Origin: Exophiala sp. HKRS030
Taxonomy: Eukaryota; Ascomycota; Eurotiomycetes; Chaetothyriales; Herpotrichiellaceae
Reading direction: 5' to 3'
Assembly (NCBI GenBank): GCA_023897205.1
Contig: JAHWDD010000007.1
Coordinates: 4,898,001 to 4,962,000, forward strand
DNA length: 64,000 nucleotides
Shown here: positions 24,501-37,000 of the stretch, in pieces
How the letters are laid out: every line of letters starts with the position of its first letter
Numbering within the stretch: position 1 is the stretch's first letter
Made by a program: the position numbers and the translations under genes
The notes under the pieces: model-generated
Seen by the model: the letters and a program-made list of their open reading frames with translations, nothing else
What the model was told of the DNA's origin: nothing
Databases searched by the model: none

Positions 24501-27500
24501 GACGGTGTAGCCACATTAGCACCTTCGAGTAATTCGGCTTTGAGCCTCAGTGGTCCGAACTTATCGTCTATATCAAATTTTACATCGAGGCTGTCGATGA
24601 GCCCAAAAATGAGGACCCCAGGACGCTCATCCTCAGGTAAAAGCTTCGTCACGGATGAGAGCTTTGATATCTCATCAGCAACCTTGGTCATCTGTGGTAC
24701 CCAGTGGAAACCTGCTGCTCCTGCTTTAAGCTCTTTCACGAACAGACGAAGGACACCCCCATTGCGGCGTTGCTTGACCAAGTTGTCGACAATGATATCA
24801 TCATCTTGGTCATATCGGTCGCTTGAAGGCGTGATAAGGGACAATAACCTGTCAAGGTCATTGTCCGTTGGGACATCAGAGTAATGAAGCTCGATGTCAC
24901 GGATCTTGATGTATGCATCGGCTCGGGGTCTAGGACCAGCCACTATCGGTCCTTCAACTGCAGCGCCGTCTATTCGTAGTTTGACATTCTTATCCCGATA
25001 TGCCGTTTTGATGGCCGATGTCTTGATTTGAATAGATGACTCCGATCCAATCAGGTCAAGAATAGTCCCAGAGATCCTCACATCTATCTTTGGCTGACTG
25101 GTGATAGGATCACTTTCGGCCCGCTGACGTGGACGAGCATCATTGAACCTCACCGTTCTCTGTTTTGTCGTTTCCGAAGCTTGGCTTGTGGGTACGCCCT
25201 TGACTGTGTTTGTTGACATTATGGAGTTTCCAAGATCCAAGAGAGAGTCGAGGCCTCCGCTACGGCTAAGTACTTCATCAATCACGAGAAGATCTAGTAC
25301 AACATGTGCCGGCTTGATTTGTATCTCGTATCTGTTGTCTTTGGCATTTGCCACGATATCGTAAGGCCGCAACATAGAGCTAGTTGCAATTGAATCGCGC
25401 ACATTGACGGAATCCACGAATGACAAGACAACTCTCGATCCATGCTTCATCTCCACTTTCGAAATAGTAACACGTGCAGTATTGTCTGGCAAAGAGGACG
25501 GTGTCAAAGCAAGGTTTGAAAACATGAGTCTTAGCATGGCTTGTTCTTGGGAAAGAGCCGATTGCAATGTTCCAAATGGAAGCTTTGAGGGCGCTCGCCG
25601 AGGCAGGCATTCGCAGAAATTGAGCTCGATGAGCTCGAGAGTAACAACTGGGATCACGGTCTTCCCTGTTACCGATGCTGGTGTAGCATCTGCTTGCTTC
25701 GCTGAAGATGGTAGGGCCATGGCCAGGCCTTGAGCCGCTTTGACCATGACCTTGCAAACCATGATGTCTAGGTCGATGGAAATCTTCCCGGTCTCGATCT
25801 TCAGGTTAGGGTCGACTGGATTGAGGTTCTCTTGTTGGCGCACGTGCCTCTGACCAAATTGAGGATCCAGCAAAGACGATGCTTCCGCTGCAGGTTCCGC
25901 GTGATACCCATCTCGCAGGCGGGGTCGAGACCGAGGAACTTGTGAGGTGTTGGGGATGGACTCATTGCCTAGGGTATCTTCTGATTGGCTAGTTGCATTC
26001 GGAGTCTTGATGAGGATGTATTCGACAAAGAAAATACGAGAGCGGAAAAAGGAAGTAAGGCTGGCGTCTAGGACACTCTCTCCGTTTGAAGCTTCCTGCT
26101 CTTCGTCTGGCTGTGGTATGTCTGGTTCTGTCGTCGCCAAGGGTACGCTTGCGGTCGGTGAAGTGCTGTTCGATTTCTCTGGGAGGTCTTCCAAACCTGT
26201 GGGTGTTGAAGGACCATCGTCCTGATTATGGCTGGACCAGTTCCATCCACCAGGCATATCTGGACCACTTACAGCACTAAGGTACATGCTTTCGGCCTCA
26301 TCGTGGGTGAAGACTCGTGATTCTGCCAAATCCTCCGAATTTGAATTTTTTTCAGTAGGCTCTGAGTGGCCAGGCTTGTCCTGTCTTGACTCCTCCAAGA
26401 CCAGCTCAGCATGCGCCCTATTGTCGACGATTGGGCTATGCATTGAAGCACGCTCACTACTGGAGTCGTCCGAATCTTGGTGCCTCCGGGAAAAGACATC
26501 AGAGTTGTCGAGGAGATTCGGCTCGAACTCGAGACCAAGTCCCGATCCAGATATTGAATGTGATGAAATTTTGGAAGTGGTAGAGTCTTGGCTCGCTATG
26601 TCGCTAATGGACCGAGCAGGGCCTCCTGCATAACTCCGTGAGGTGGGATGTGACAGGCGAAGTCGAGAACGGGCCAATTGCGGCGAGCTCAGACCTGAGG
26701 ATTCAGAAAAGGATTCAGCATCCGATAAGACGAATATCTGTACGTCCTCCACACGGATCGAGCGTGTGGCAGCTGTGGCAGAGTCGGAGGGGTCGACCGC
26801 CGCGATAGGTCCAACGGATATGCTTGAGACAGTGAGCATGAACTTTGTGTTGTCCATTGAAGTGTTCGTGGGGGAGACACCAGTCTCTAGGACGATGTTG
26901 ATATCCTTGACTTGGACAGCGAGTCTATCAGCCACGCCTTTGAAGAAGTTGGCCACGAAGGACGGCAATGATAGACCACCAGGCATACCGAGCCCAACAT
27001 CATCGCCTCCTGCAGAAGTGACAGAGTCATGGATATATTGGGACTGCGATTCGATTGCGGCTTGTAATTCGTCTCTTTCTCCAGGTGATTCCGAGTCTAG
27101 GAACGAGGCAGCAAGATCCTCCGAGGTTGGAAGGACTTGCGATGCCTCAGCCTGCCAACCAGTGCGGGCACGATTGTTGAGGAATTCAGCATGACTGGCT
27201 GTGTTCGAGGGTATCCGAGGTAGATTTGCACGATCTGTTTTACTGGGAGCAGAGCCAGCTCTTGAAAACTTAATATCCGCTGAATTTTCCTGGCGTATGG
27301 CAACAATAATCTCAACTCCGTCGATTTCGACTTGTATTCCACTGACATGCAGATCGGCGGGGAGGGTAAGTCGGAGGACTTTGATCGAGGCGTGATTTAG
27401 CAGGATCGAAGGAGGTAGCTGAAGCAGGTCCTTGAGCCTTTTGACCTTGATTCCAACGTTCTTCAACTCGAGAACGGTTCGTTGGCCCCAGGTCAAGCCT

Positions 27501-27604
27501 AGGTTGTCAAGATCAAGATCGTCGGAGTCAATGAAGTCCAATCGACTGAGAGCATAACGAAGCAGCCTCTTCTGGAAGTAAGATGGAAGGAAGTATCCGG
27601 CCAT
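21563..27604 (-). CDS. ATG2: Autophagy-related protein 2 (bridge-like lipid transfer protein), with three single-base frame breaks
   Basis: Transfers phospholipid from ER to the growing autophagosome with Atg9 and Atg18. N-terminus [20 protein letters not shown] with the chorein motif region; middle block [23 protein letters not shown]-terminal block [22 protein letters not shown], read in pieces as FMNFFVLDR and [20 protein letters not shown], then [14 protein letters not shown]. The last intron is 21581-21676 (GTAAGT...TACAG) and the 18-base final exon 21563-21580 ends the protein in KYKRY. The frame breaks three times, each time needing one extra G (coding strand): near 24437-24439 (ILIG to EVISQSN), 22403-22406 (VDYG to [10 protein letters not shown]) and 22237-22239 (QLPG to VLAGLAP). 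With repairs it would encode about 1980 residues, normal for fungal ATG2. Assembly errors are likelier than a true pseudogene because everything between is intact. Confidence 0.9.
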
Positions 27605-28568
27605 GACGAGGAAATGGAGGCCTTTGAGGCGTCAACGAAGTCTGCTAGGGTGTGCTTGCGGCCATGGCACGACTGCTGAGGTGTTGAGGACGTTGGCCTA
27701 GTTGGCCGCAGACAACGACATGGGAGCGATAACACAAAGAGATGTCACCGGAAGGACGCTTGGGAGAGGCGGTGGAGGGGATTGTCTGTGTCAATGTCCC
27801 TTTGAATTGGACAATCACTATCTGGTTTGCTGCATGATATGATCAGAGAGTGAGGCACGATGGTCAGGGAGAGGGAGCAGGCAGTGAAGGCGAATTAGGA
27901 TGTATGTGTTGGGCAAGATTGTTTAGGCAGAGGCAGTGTACATAGTGTAACTTACCTTAGGTCACAAATCAGTCCCCAGGTTGGGTATAGGCGTCAGAGG
28001 CTCAGAGGCCCAGACGCCCAGACGCCTGGAAGGATGGAGTTGGGCGTGGTGGGCGTGGTGGGCGTTGAACCAATGCACATGATGTTATTTAGCGGGGCTG
28101 TTGCACCCGACAAATCCTGTCACATGAACGGCGATGGAACAAGGGCCGGGGTCTTTCATGGTCTTTCCTCTTCAGTCTTGATAGCACGGGCACTCACGTG
28201 TCACCCTTGGCACTTGACTAACTACATAGGTACTTTAAAGTCAGCAAGCGTGTGTGTTAGTGCCCGCTCGTGTCAACAGTCTAAGTGACAATCGTCCAAG
28301 TATCAACTAGTGACATAGCCAGAACTCCTTACAACCAAAAACTTAGAGTCTTCTCCTTTCAAAGTGCCCAAAGATAATCTATCTAACGCAAGCTATGGCG
28401 TTGAAATCTGCAGAAAACCCGTTCCATCGTCATCTCGTCCGTCATCATAAGCCAACTGGTATGCCAGGCCACCGTTCCGCTCGCCACGGTTCGTCTCTAT
28501 CGGACAAGCCTGGTGGGTTGAACCAACGCCCGTTGAGAGTGCTTCCACGATAGTGAGCATGACACATT
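27605..28568. other. Intergenic upstream of ATG2
   Basis: Holds the ATG2 promoter region and the 3' flank of the adenosine deaminase gene. A direct repeat of GGGCGTGGT (about 28043-28062) and a CCTTAGGT motif (27956-27963) are seen; no gene. Confidence 0.45.
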
Positions 28569-30404
28569 TCATTCGTCCTCTTCACTTTCCTCTTCTTCGT
28601 CGTCGTCTTCAGAATCGTCGTCGTCGTCATCCTCGTCTTCATCCTCGTCCTCGTCCCCTTCCAGCGGCCATTCCAACACAATCCATTCACACCATTTCTC
28701 GAATTCTGATCGCCACTCCCGAAGCAATTTCGACTTGATCGTCTTGCCCATGTATCCATCAGTAATGGCTTTTGTCCAGTCCGCAGGCTTTTGGTCCTCA
28801 ATCGCCGCCCATTTCAGCGAGTTCTCGGCCATGGTCCCCAACCCTTCAAGGCCCAAATTCTCAAACGCCATATATGACTGCCAAAAGTCATGACTCAAGC
28901 CGTTCTTGCCATGACCTAGAATTGCCGGATCGTCGTTGTTTAGTGATACAGGCACTCCTCGTGCGAGCAAAGCCGGCAAAGAGTGTGAAAGTATCGAGCT
29001 TGATAGCCGTAGAATCTCATTGGATATTGGACAGCTCTCGATCAGAATCTTCTTGTCCTTGACCATGTCAATCAAAAGGGGATGTTTGAACAGTGAATAT
29101 CCGTGACCAATTCTCCTTGTACCCAGCAAGATTGCGTCGAACAAATTACTGTCCGTGCTATCACCATCTCCTAAACACTCGCCCGCATGGAAGAAGAATG
29201 GCAGGTCCACTCCCGCTTCAGCACACTTCTTTCGGAACCAGAATATTAATGGCGTCAGCTCCTTCAGAGTCTTGCCCAAATCCTCCTGTCCCACAAAGTC
29301 AAAGCCACAAATCAGCTGGGGGAACTTCTTCTTCATACGAATACACTCTTTCATCGCTTCCACTTGAGATCGAGTGTCCAATTTCCTAATAACGGTCCAG
29401 ATGATGCGTGCGCCCTTGAAATTCTTCCCCGCCTCGGTTTTCTTGAATTTGTCAATCTCTTCCGCGAATGCCACGAAGAACGCGTCATGGCGCCCAACTT
29501 CTCCTCGGGTCGAACCTTGCTTTCGATACTCGAACTTGAAGGCTGTTCTGAGGTCCACATACGTGATACCATCTGCGGCAAGTTGGCCAAACAGTCTCTG
29601 CATGGCTTTGCGAAAGATCGGTTCATAGAATAACATCCATCCAATGGTGACAAACGTACTCTGAAACTTCTTCCATATAGCATCCAGACCATGATGGTGA
29701 CATAATGACTCCTCGGCAGTGACGGTGCATTTCTTTATCAGCCATTTCTTAAATGTCAGATCATCGTCCGGAAATGTTCGCTGCGCCTCTCGAACGGGTA
29801 TGAATGCATTGGCTGTGTAGTTCGCCTCCCATATACTACCCGAATTCTTCTGCTTCTTGATCTCTGCATCTGGACAATAGCGAAATTGAATTACTCCTGT
29901 CTCCCTCTTGTCCTTGTCGTTCAGAGCTTCTGGTGCGGACACGCAAAACCCTCTCTCAGCCAATGCTTGGTCAATCAACCAATCGACATCAATCATAGCG
30001 TCGAGATGGGCATGCAACAAAGCACCCTTGGGCATCTTCTCCACGATCTTCCACAGATCAGTCGTCTCGATTCGTTCTCGTGCAAGGGTGAACATCATGC
30101 CAGGATACAGATTGCCTCCGTTCTTTTCCGCAAGGCTATCCTCGAATTCCGAAGTCCAGACAGCCTTCAACTCCCGCCGTCTGATTGCTGCCATGATCTT
30201 TGCCGCCTGCTGGGCGATTGGCGTCATGGTCTTTCTGAACACAGCATCGTGGCGCTGTTTCTTCTCCTGGTCGATTAATGCTTGACGACCCTGCAAATAT
30301 TTCTGAATAAATGGATCCTCCACTTGGGGAATTCCTTCTTCCAATTCCCACTCAAGTTGAGAGTCGATTGATTCATCGTCTGAGATATCTTCTTTGGAAG
30401 CCAT
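28569..30404 (-). CDS. Adenosine deaminase of the ADGF/CECR1 type
   Basis: Single exon, 611 residues. Hydrolytic deamination of adenosine or deoxyadenosine to inosine is the family reaction. Zinc and substrate residues are present in order: HAHLDA (131-136), FHAGE (405-409), GHG (433-435), ESCPISNE (456-463) and NNDDP (489-493, where many relatives have SDDP). The helical N-terminal part before the barrel is the ADGF hallmark, but there is no signal peptide, whereas animal ADGFs are secreted; this one should be intracellular. The last ~35 residues are almost only Asp and Glu (written by a GA/TC-rich stretch at 28572-28660), an acidic tail of unknown role. Start chosen at the first ATG; the N-terminus is also acidic. 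Confidence 0.9.
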   Translation of the reverse strand: MASKEDISDDESIDSQLEWELEEGIPQVEDPFIQKYLQGRQALIDQEKKQRHDAVFRKTMTPIAQQAAKIMAAIRRRELKAVWTSEFEDSLAEKNGGNLYPGMMFTLARERIETTDLWKIVEKMPKGALLHAHLDAMIDVDWLIDQALAERGFCVSAPEALNDKDKRETGVIQFRYCPDAEIKKQKNSGSIWEANYTANAFIPVREAQRTFPDDDLTFKKWLIKKCTVTAEESLCHHHGLDAIWKKFQSTFVTIGWMLFYEPIFRKAMQRLFGQLAADGITYVDLRTAFKFEYRKQGSTRGEVGRHDAFFVAFAEEIDKFKKTEAGKNFKGARIIWTVIRKLDTRSQVEAMKECIRMKKKFPQLICGFDFVGQEDLGKTLKELTPLIFWFRKKCAEAGVDLPFFFHAGECLGDGDSTDSNLFDAILLGTRRIGHGYSLFKHPLLIDMVKDKKILIESCPISNEILRLSSSILSHSLPALLARGVPVSLNNDDPAILGHGKNGLSHDFWQSYMAFENLGLEGLGTMAENSLKWAAIEDQKPADWTKAITDGYMGKTIKSKLLREWRSEFEKWCEWIVLEWPLEGDEDEDEDEDDDDDDSEDDDEEEESEEDE

Positions 30405-30937
30405 AATGAGCAGTATGAAATCGAATTCTGAGGATCGGAATGCTCTTATCGACTTTCCTGTCTGATATCTGCAGGTGATACTATGTTGTCGCTATCAATT
30501 GAACTCGTGTGACTGTTTTCTTTTAGGCGACCACTAGAAAGTCCCCAATTTTCTTGGCGCTTGGATTAGGAAACTGACGTAACATTGTCCCCGATCGTCC
30601 TTGACAAATGAAAACAGGAGATATCTTGGGAAGGCGATTGCTACTGTACATGAAATACGCTACGTTGTTTGGCTATGAGTCTCTAGAGAGGCTGTGACGC
30701 TCTACCAGATAAGAAAACCAGGTGCTGCATCCTGCTTCATAGGTGAATCATAAAAATGGATAATTTTTGACCAACGGCAAGGTTAGTTGTCGAAGGAGAT
30801 TGTTGAAGTAGAGCGCTTGTCGATGGGCAATGCAGATATCGAAAGCGTCAAATGTCATGCGCACTCTCAAATGAATGCACTGCGATGTTCACTTCATCTC
30901 AGCTCTAGTACTGTTGGTGTCTGTCTTCGGCAAAGTG
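30405..30937. other. Intergenic between adenosine deaminase start and bZIP stop
   Basis: Upstream region of the deaminase gene and 3' flank of the bZIP gene; no gene or repeat seen. Confidence 0.45.
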
Positions 30938-32798
30938 TCATGCAGCACTGGCCATGACTGAAGACAATGATATCGACCAGGAAGACAGTTCTTTGTATCG
31001 ACCTAAAACGCCCGAATCTAGCGGGCGCGGCGTCGTGATCAGCTTACGCTCTCCAGGACGCAGAGGCACACCCCTAGCAATCCTGTTAGCTTTAGGATCG
31101 AACAGTTCTGGATGCCGCTCGAAGAAGATCGGATCAAGTAAAAAGTTTCCAGGCCCCGTGTGCATGCCCATCAACTTGAATGCCTCTAATGCGAGCGTCT
31201 TTGAGCCGAAAAGCACATTTGCATTAGGTGCCGGAAGTGTCGCTTGGTGTACAGCCTCCTCTTCGTCCTCATCAATATCGTCCACGGTTTCTGGTGAATT
31301 CTCAAAATCGGTTGAGAACAGAGTTGTCGCTCCTGTGGTAGTACTGGTGGTCGCTTCGGGAGCAATAGATCTCACCAGGTCCCAGACGCCCACATATCCA
31401 CGAGTGGGGGGAAGGCCAGCAATGAGCCTTGACAAGTCGACCTCCATAACATAAGAGTTACCAATTTCGCATATCAAATCGTCCAATGATGGACTTGCAG
31501 CGTGGAAAACAATCAACTTGTCGCGAAGCGTACTGAAAGGTATCCAGTCAATGATGGCCGGATGTGACATGGCCATTTGAAGTTTAGTGGGCCGGAATGC
31601 TGGGTCGATGCTGTGGAATAGTTCGGGTGTAGGGTTCAGTCTCCACGCCATCAGGCTTCCCACGGGTATGTGCGCTTTGGTATAGCTGTGCCAGGCCGCC
31701 ATCGTGGGCCAAGACATACATATGAAGGAGGAAAGCATAAAGGACGCAGAACTCGATAGTCTTATTTGTTAGCGTCACACACTCGCCGATCATGTGGAGG
31801 TGTACCAACCCATCAGTAGATGCCGAGAGCGATGCTTTTCGTCTCCCCCTGGTTAAGGTAGCCCATTTGGAACGCAAAAAGTACTCAACCGTTGTAATGT
31901 GGTCCGACCACGACGAATTCGTTCTGTGCAGATTCCCGTGTGGTCCTCGAACCAGGATAGGGCCGCATTTTTCGATGGCAGAATACGCATTCGATTCCGT
32001 CTGGGGAAAGGCGAATGTCAGTTGCTGCTGCGCGACAAGATCTGGTAAGGGACCGTCCCACAAAAGACCGTTGTGTGCAGGCTGATAGGAACTCTCATCC
32101 CATAGACTGAGAGAGCTGAAAGCGTTCGGATCGTGGCTCATTGCCACCTGGAGGGCGTGTTGTAAATCGTCGGGTATCTCACTGTATTCCGCTGTCAAAT
32201 CCGCCCACATCGACTGTTGCGCTGGACTGCTCCGTGACTGACGATCAGTCTGCATCGCCAGTCTGGAGTCCACCGAGTGAGAATGTGTCGTAGTCTCTGC
32301 TAGATGATTAGAAGGTATTGCTTCGTCATAATCTTGGTCTTCATTCGAGGCGTCAGACGCCTCAGAACGTGCGATATCGTTGAGTCCATCTTGCTCTTCG
32401 TTGTTCATAGCTTCTTTGAGCCTATTCTTATTCACCTGGATTGGTCAGCACGGTAACATGCTGCTCAACGTCGATTGACTTACAACCATGTCGAGTGCTT
32501 CTGCTGTGGAGTCCGACAAGGCTTTGATTGTGACTTGCAAACTCTCAAGCTTCTTGTGGCATTCAAAAAGCCTGTTCGCCAAAAAGGCATTACGGTCCTC
32601 GAGCTCAGAAATGCGATCCTTCTCGGACACTGGTCTCGTTTCTAGTCTTTGCTCTAATTCTTTGATCCGCATAGCCTGGCGGGCTCGGAAAGCTTTCTGC
32701 GATAGTCGATTGCGCAACTTTCGGTCTTCAGATGTCATTTTGCCTCCCCGAGCACTCTTGGTGCCTGAGCCTCTCATTGGATCCAAATCTGCCTTCAT
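30938..32798 (-). CDS. bZIP transcription factor with C-terminal DUF3425-like domain
   Basis: Three exons: 32484-32798, 31810-32435 and 30938-31760; introns 32436-32483 (GTAAGT...CCAG) and 31761-31809 (49 nt, GTTGGT donor, GCTAAC branch site, TAAG acceptor). Phases agree, 587 residues. The basic region reads RKLRNRLSQKAFRARQ (about residues 27-42) and a leucine zipper follows (IKELEQRLE... to FECHKKLESL), then a central acidic/polar region. The C-terminal third has the features of the fungal bZIP-associated DUF3425 domain: WPTMAAWHSYTKAHIPVG, HPAIIDWIPFSTLRDKLI, LDDLICEIGNSYVMEVDL and GYVGVWDLVRSIAP. Likely a nuclear DNA-binding regulator, target genes unknown. UTP17 starts 1.28 kb away in the opposite direction. 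Confidence 0.87.
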
Positions 32799-34079
32799 GG
32801 TGCTTCTTGCACTGGCTGGAGAACCACGGGAACGTCTGTAGTCACTGCATGATGCGTGACGTGTAATTAGCTGAGTAACAGAGAGAACAGATTTTGGTCC
32901 AGGACTGAGCTACCAGGAGTGATGTCCGGCAGAATGATGATCAATGAAGTTGGCAGTGGCTGGATTGACGTACCGAGCAGGAGATGCCTTTGTCGTCCTG
33001 CCAGTTAGCATTGCGGGGTCAGCAATGTGTGTGGCACCTGCTAGGACCTTTCGAGCAGGAAACTTCCAGACCGACCGAGACTGACAATCAAGAGGCGAAT
33101 CTGACCCCAGAATTCAGCTTTCTCCACCCCATGGTGAAAGTTCTGTGATGCGCCACCAGAAGAATGGACATACAAAGGAAAGGGAACGTGTCTGATTGGA
33201 CGATCCAAACCCTAATATCACGGGATATCTCTATAACCTCGGGTCTGTCTCCCCCGCCAAGAAGGTCACGCCGTGTCCATCTTGAACAGTCCGCGAAGGT
33301 GTTTGACTCTCGAATCACAGATACAGATGCCTTCAGCAGACCAGTCATCCGCTCCTCCGCAATCTCCAAATCCGTCTTGTCAGCGTAGGCTTATATAGGC
33401 GATGGCAGTTCACCCCAGTCACCCACAATACAAGACCTCTAGGTCACAAAGTCCTCGCACATCTGGAATTGATGGTTCGACAAAAGTAGACATGTATCTG
33501 GCTTCAGAACATGACTGCACATACTTTGAAATGTGTCATGGTGGTGAACTCTGCTCTAGGTATGTAGTTCGGCGCATATGCAGGATTCTGACCAACCTCG
33601 GAACATTTTGCATGGAAGTTGCAATTTTCTGCGTCCGGATTGGAATAAACGTGTACGAAGCACTTCGTTTCTTCGAAAGCACCAAGATTGTGTCCGTGAT
33701 ACTCAACCATGCCCATTGGAAAATGGTGAAGTTGTCCCTCGTACTTCTTTTGACTAGAGCGTTGCCTGACCTTATACCATGCCACATACTTTGCCATATA
33801 CCTGAACAGAGGCTAGTATTCTCTATCTCTTCGCCTCTCATCCAGCTGGTTTCGAGGATCAAGATCAGCCCTCTCGATTTTGGTGAAGCTCAAGGTCTTG
33901 CAAGCAGCTTAAGGCCAATTAATCAATCTGGGAAGTCAATGGCGGAGTCGGCGAGAAGTGACCGATGCCTGGTGGGGCTCCGATGAGCACTCCGGCTTAC
34001 TTGCCATTTTGAGACTCTGCGTGACCCTACGTGAAAAAAAGTTGTCGCATACAAATCTGCTTCTACGTACCAAATTTGT
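32799..34079. other. Divergent promoter region between the bZIP gene and UTP17
   Basis: 1.28 kb between two divergent starts. Open frames of up to 194 codons (33402-33986, +) and 97 codons (33504-33797, -) overlap each other and match nothing I know; treated as chance. Confidence 0.45.
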
Positions 34080-37000
34080 ATGCCGGATTCTACACCGCTG
34101 ACAAGACTTCAGACAGCTGGCATAGAAATCATGTCACAGTCTGCAAAGCGAGATGCCGACACGGCATTCGACGAAAACGCAATCGACCCTGTCCACTCCT
34201 CTAAGAGAATCCGCAAGAGAAAATCTCGATCGGGCGACGACAAAAATACGTCGCAGCAGTCTCCAGAAACTAGGTCACCTGCAATTCCTACTGTCATAAA
34301 AAGAGAGACGGTTGTGTCCAATCCGTCGCCCAAAATCAATGACTCTATCGACAAAAATACGAACCTCAAGCCAGGACAGATCCAGTCAATAGCGGAAACC
34401 GAGATCCGACTGCCCTCAACCAAGAAAATCGCCGGAACCAAGGATGTTCCTTCTGTCGTTCCAGGAGAAGTGTTGGAGGTCGACTCCTCTATTACTGGGA
34501 TCGTTGAGCTTGGGAATAGACGCAGGCATCGCCACCGTCGACATGAAAGAGAAGAAAATTCCAATGACAAGCTCGACGTACCGAGAACAAAGTCTGCCAC
34601 GAGCCCACCCGCGAGTAGTAAGAATATTTTTACAGACTCAGAGCCTCAGGTGACGGAGTCACAGACGCCGGAAAAAAAACTTAGGATCAGGAAGCGTTCT
34701 AGCAAGAAGCCAGAACAAGCTTTGTCACCAGAACATAGCCGCTCTGAAAGCAGGCTCGCCACCACCTCCAACGGCGTTCTACCTCCTCATCAAGCAAAGA
34801 ACGATCCCATTGAGCGACAGGGTCCGAAGCGAAAAAGATCCAAACATCAAAAGCACCCGGAGCAGACGAATAGTGCGAGCAGCTCTGTCGCAGGGCACTC
34901 TGCTCCAGTCGTCTCAACCAAAGAAGAGCAGGACCAGAGCAGGCAGAGAGAGTCCACACAAGAGAAATTTGTTCAAGCTGTGCAGGCAGATGGACTCGCC
35001 GCCTTCGCTACACAACCTCGGGAACAATTGGCCGTCAGTCTACCAACCAAGAGGGCGAGACCAGCCCAAAGCAGGTACAAAGCAGATCGTGCACAGGCGA
35101 ATGGTAAAGCTTGGTCATTTTCACCAGCTCAAGGTGGCACCTTCATTGACCAAGATCCACTGCTTTCGGTCGATGGCGCCTACCTGTTGCTGGCTACCAG
35201 ATCAGAAGTGCAAATCTATGCGACGAAAACTTCACTACTGGTCCGCAGCTTGCGCAGCAATTCCATAATTACGAGCTGCGCGATCTCAACCGCAGATCCG
35301 AACAAGCTCTATGTTGGTCATCAATCGGGTTTCCTGTCTATATGGGATTGGCAGACAGGTCACCAGCACGGCCAGTACCAGGCTCTGGAAGGCATAATCC
35401 AAGTCCTGCCAATCAATCATCATGAGAAAAAAGAAAAGATACTGCTGCTGCAAGAGGGAGACAAGAACCGCTCCATCGTTGCATATACTGTTGATCGTAT
35501 CAACAACAATATCAGACAGAAGGCAACCCTGTTGAAGAGATCAAGTGCCCTAACAGAAGTTAGATCTTACTCTACCGGCAATGTGCTACTTGTTTCGAGT
35601 CGCAGCAAGCTGTTTGTAGGCTATTCTCAGGACAGTGTTGAAGAAAGTCAGCATCTTTCGTTTACCTGGAGAGAGCTTACCTTGCCCAATCAAATCACAA
35701 GTTTCGACGCACAAGTGAACTCAGGCAAATCAAAAACCATGAGGAGGGTACCTTCTCTTGATATAGTGGTCGGCCTCGAGTCGGGCGTTATCATGCAGTA
35801 TGATGATCTCCTTTTCAAGCTTATTGGCAAAGAGAAGAACAAATCGAACGAAGGCATTGTGCCTCGAAGACTACATTGGCACAGAACCGCGGTCAACACA
35901 GTCAAATGGTCGCGAGACCGGAATTACCTCGTCTCGGGTGGAAACGAAACAGTCCTTGTAGTCTGGCAACTCGACACTAATCAAAGACAATTCCTGCCTC
36001 ATTTGACAACCTCGATACTCAATCTCACAATCTCTGCCAAAGGTTCAGAGTATGTTCTACGCCTTGCAGATAATTCGGTAATGATCCTCTCTACGGCAGA
36101 TCTGTTGCCAAAGACCAATATAACCGGCCTGGCTCTGGGAACGGATGAGTCGCGAGTACCACCCACTGTTCTACACCCACAAGACGCGAATCGACTACTC
36201 GCTGCTGTGCCAGCCAATGTCTTGGGAAAAGGAGCCCAGCAGAATAACAAAGCCACTCTCTTGCAAGTCTATGATCTGGGAGCCAACACCCAGATCAGCC
36301 GACAAGCTTTGACTCGAAATGTGGCCACCGTCAAAAATATCGGCCCGACTGGTCAGTTGATAGCCGAGCCAAATGTCAACTACATTTCCATCAGTCATGA
36401 TGGGCATTGGTTGGCTACGATTGACGAATGGCAACGTCCAGCGGTTGACATTGCGCCTTTGTATCTCGAGAATGACCTGGTAAGGACTCGTGGCGGAAGC
36501 ACCGAAACATGCCTGAAGATTTGGACGTGGAATACCGATGATGGAACGTGGGAACTTGTGACCAGGATAGACGAACCACATCAACCGGGCAATAGATCTG
36601 TCCTAGGCCTGACAGCTAATCCATTCAAACTCGAGTTTGCTACTATTGGCTCAGATGCGACAATCCATATTTGGACACCCAAGGCTCGTCATCGAAATGG
36701 ACTCCCCGTGAAAAGCAAGACAAACGAACAGCTATACACATGGTCAAACGCAAGGACTGTCGAGCTTAACCACGAATCGAGGAGCAGGGATGAAATTCCT
36801 GAATCAGCCGCATTATCTTATGCGGAGGACAGTTCGACTTTGGCAGCCTCGTGGTCTTGGCCAACTGCAACCACCCGATTTGTGCATCTAATAGATCCCA
36901 AGAGTGGACGGGTTTTGATATCACAACCCGAGCTATTGTCCAATGGAGATGCAAAGCTCGTGTTTGCAGGGCGCCACCTATTTTGTTTGTCAGATGTCTT

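Noticed and set aside
28569..28660. The acidic tail of the deaminase as a separate microsatellite
   Set aside because: It is impure, in frame, and ends at the natural stop, so it is kept as coding sequence.
33402..33986. 194-codon plus frame and a 97-codon minus frame (33504-33797) overlapping it
   Set aside because: They shadow each other, show no known motif and lie in a divergent promoter region.
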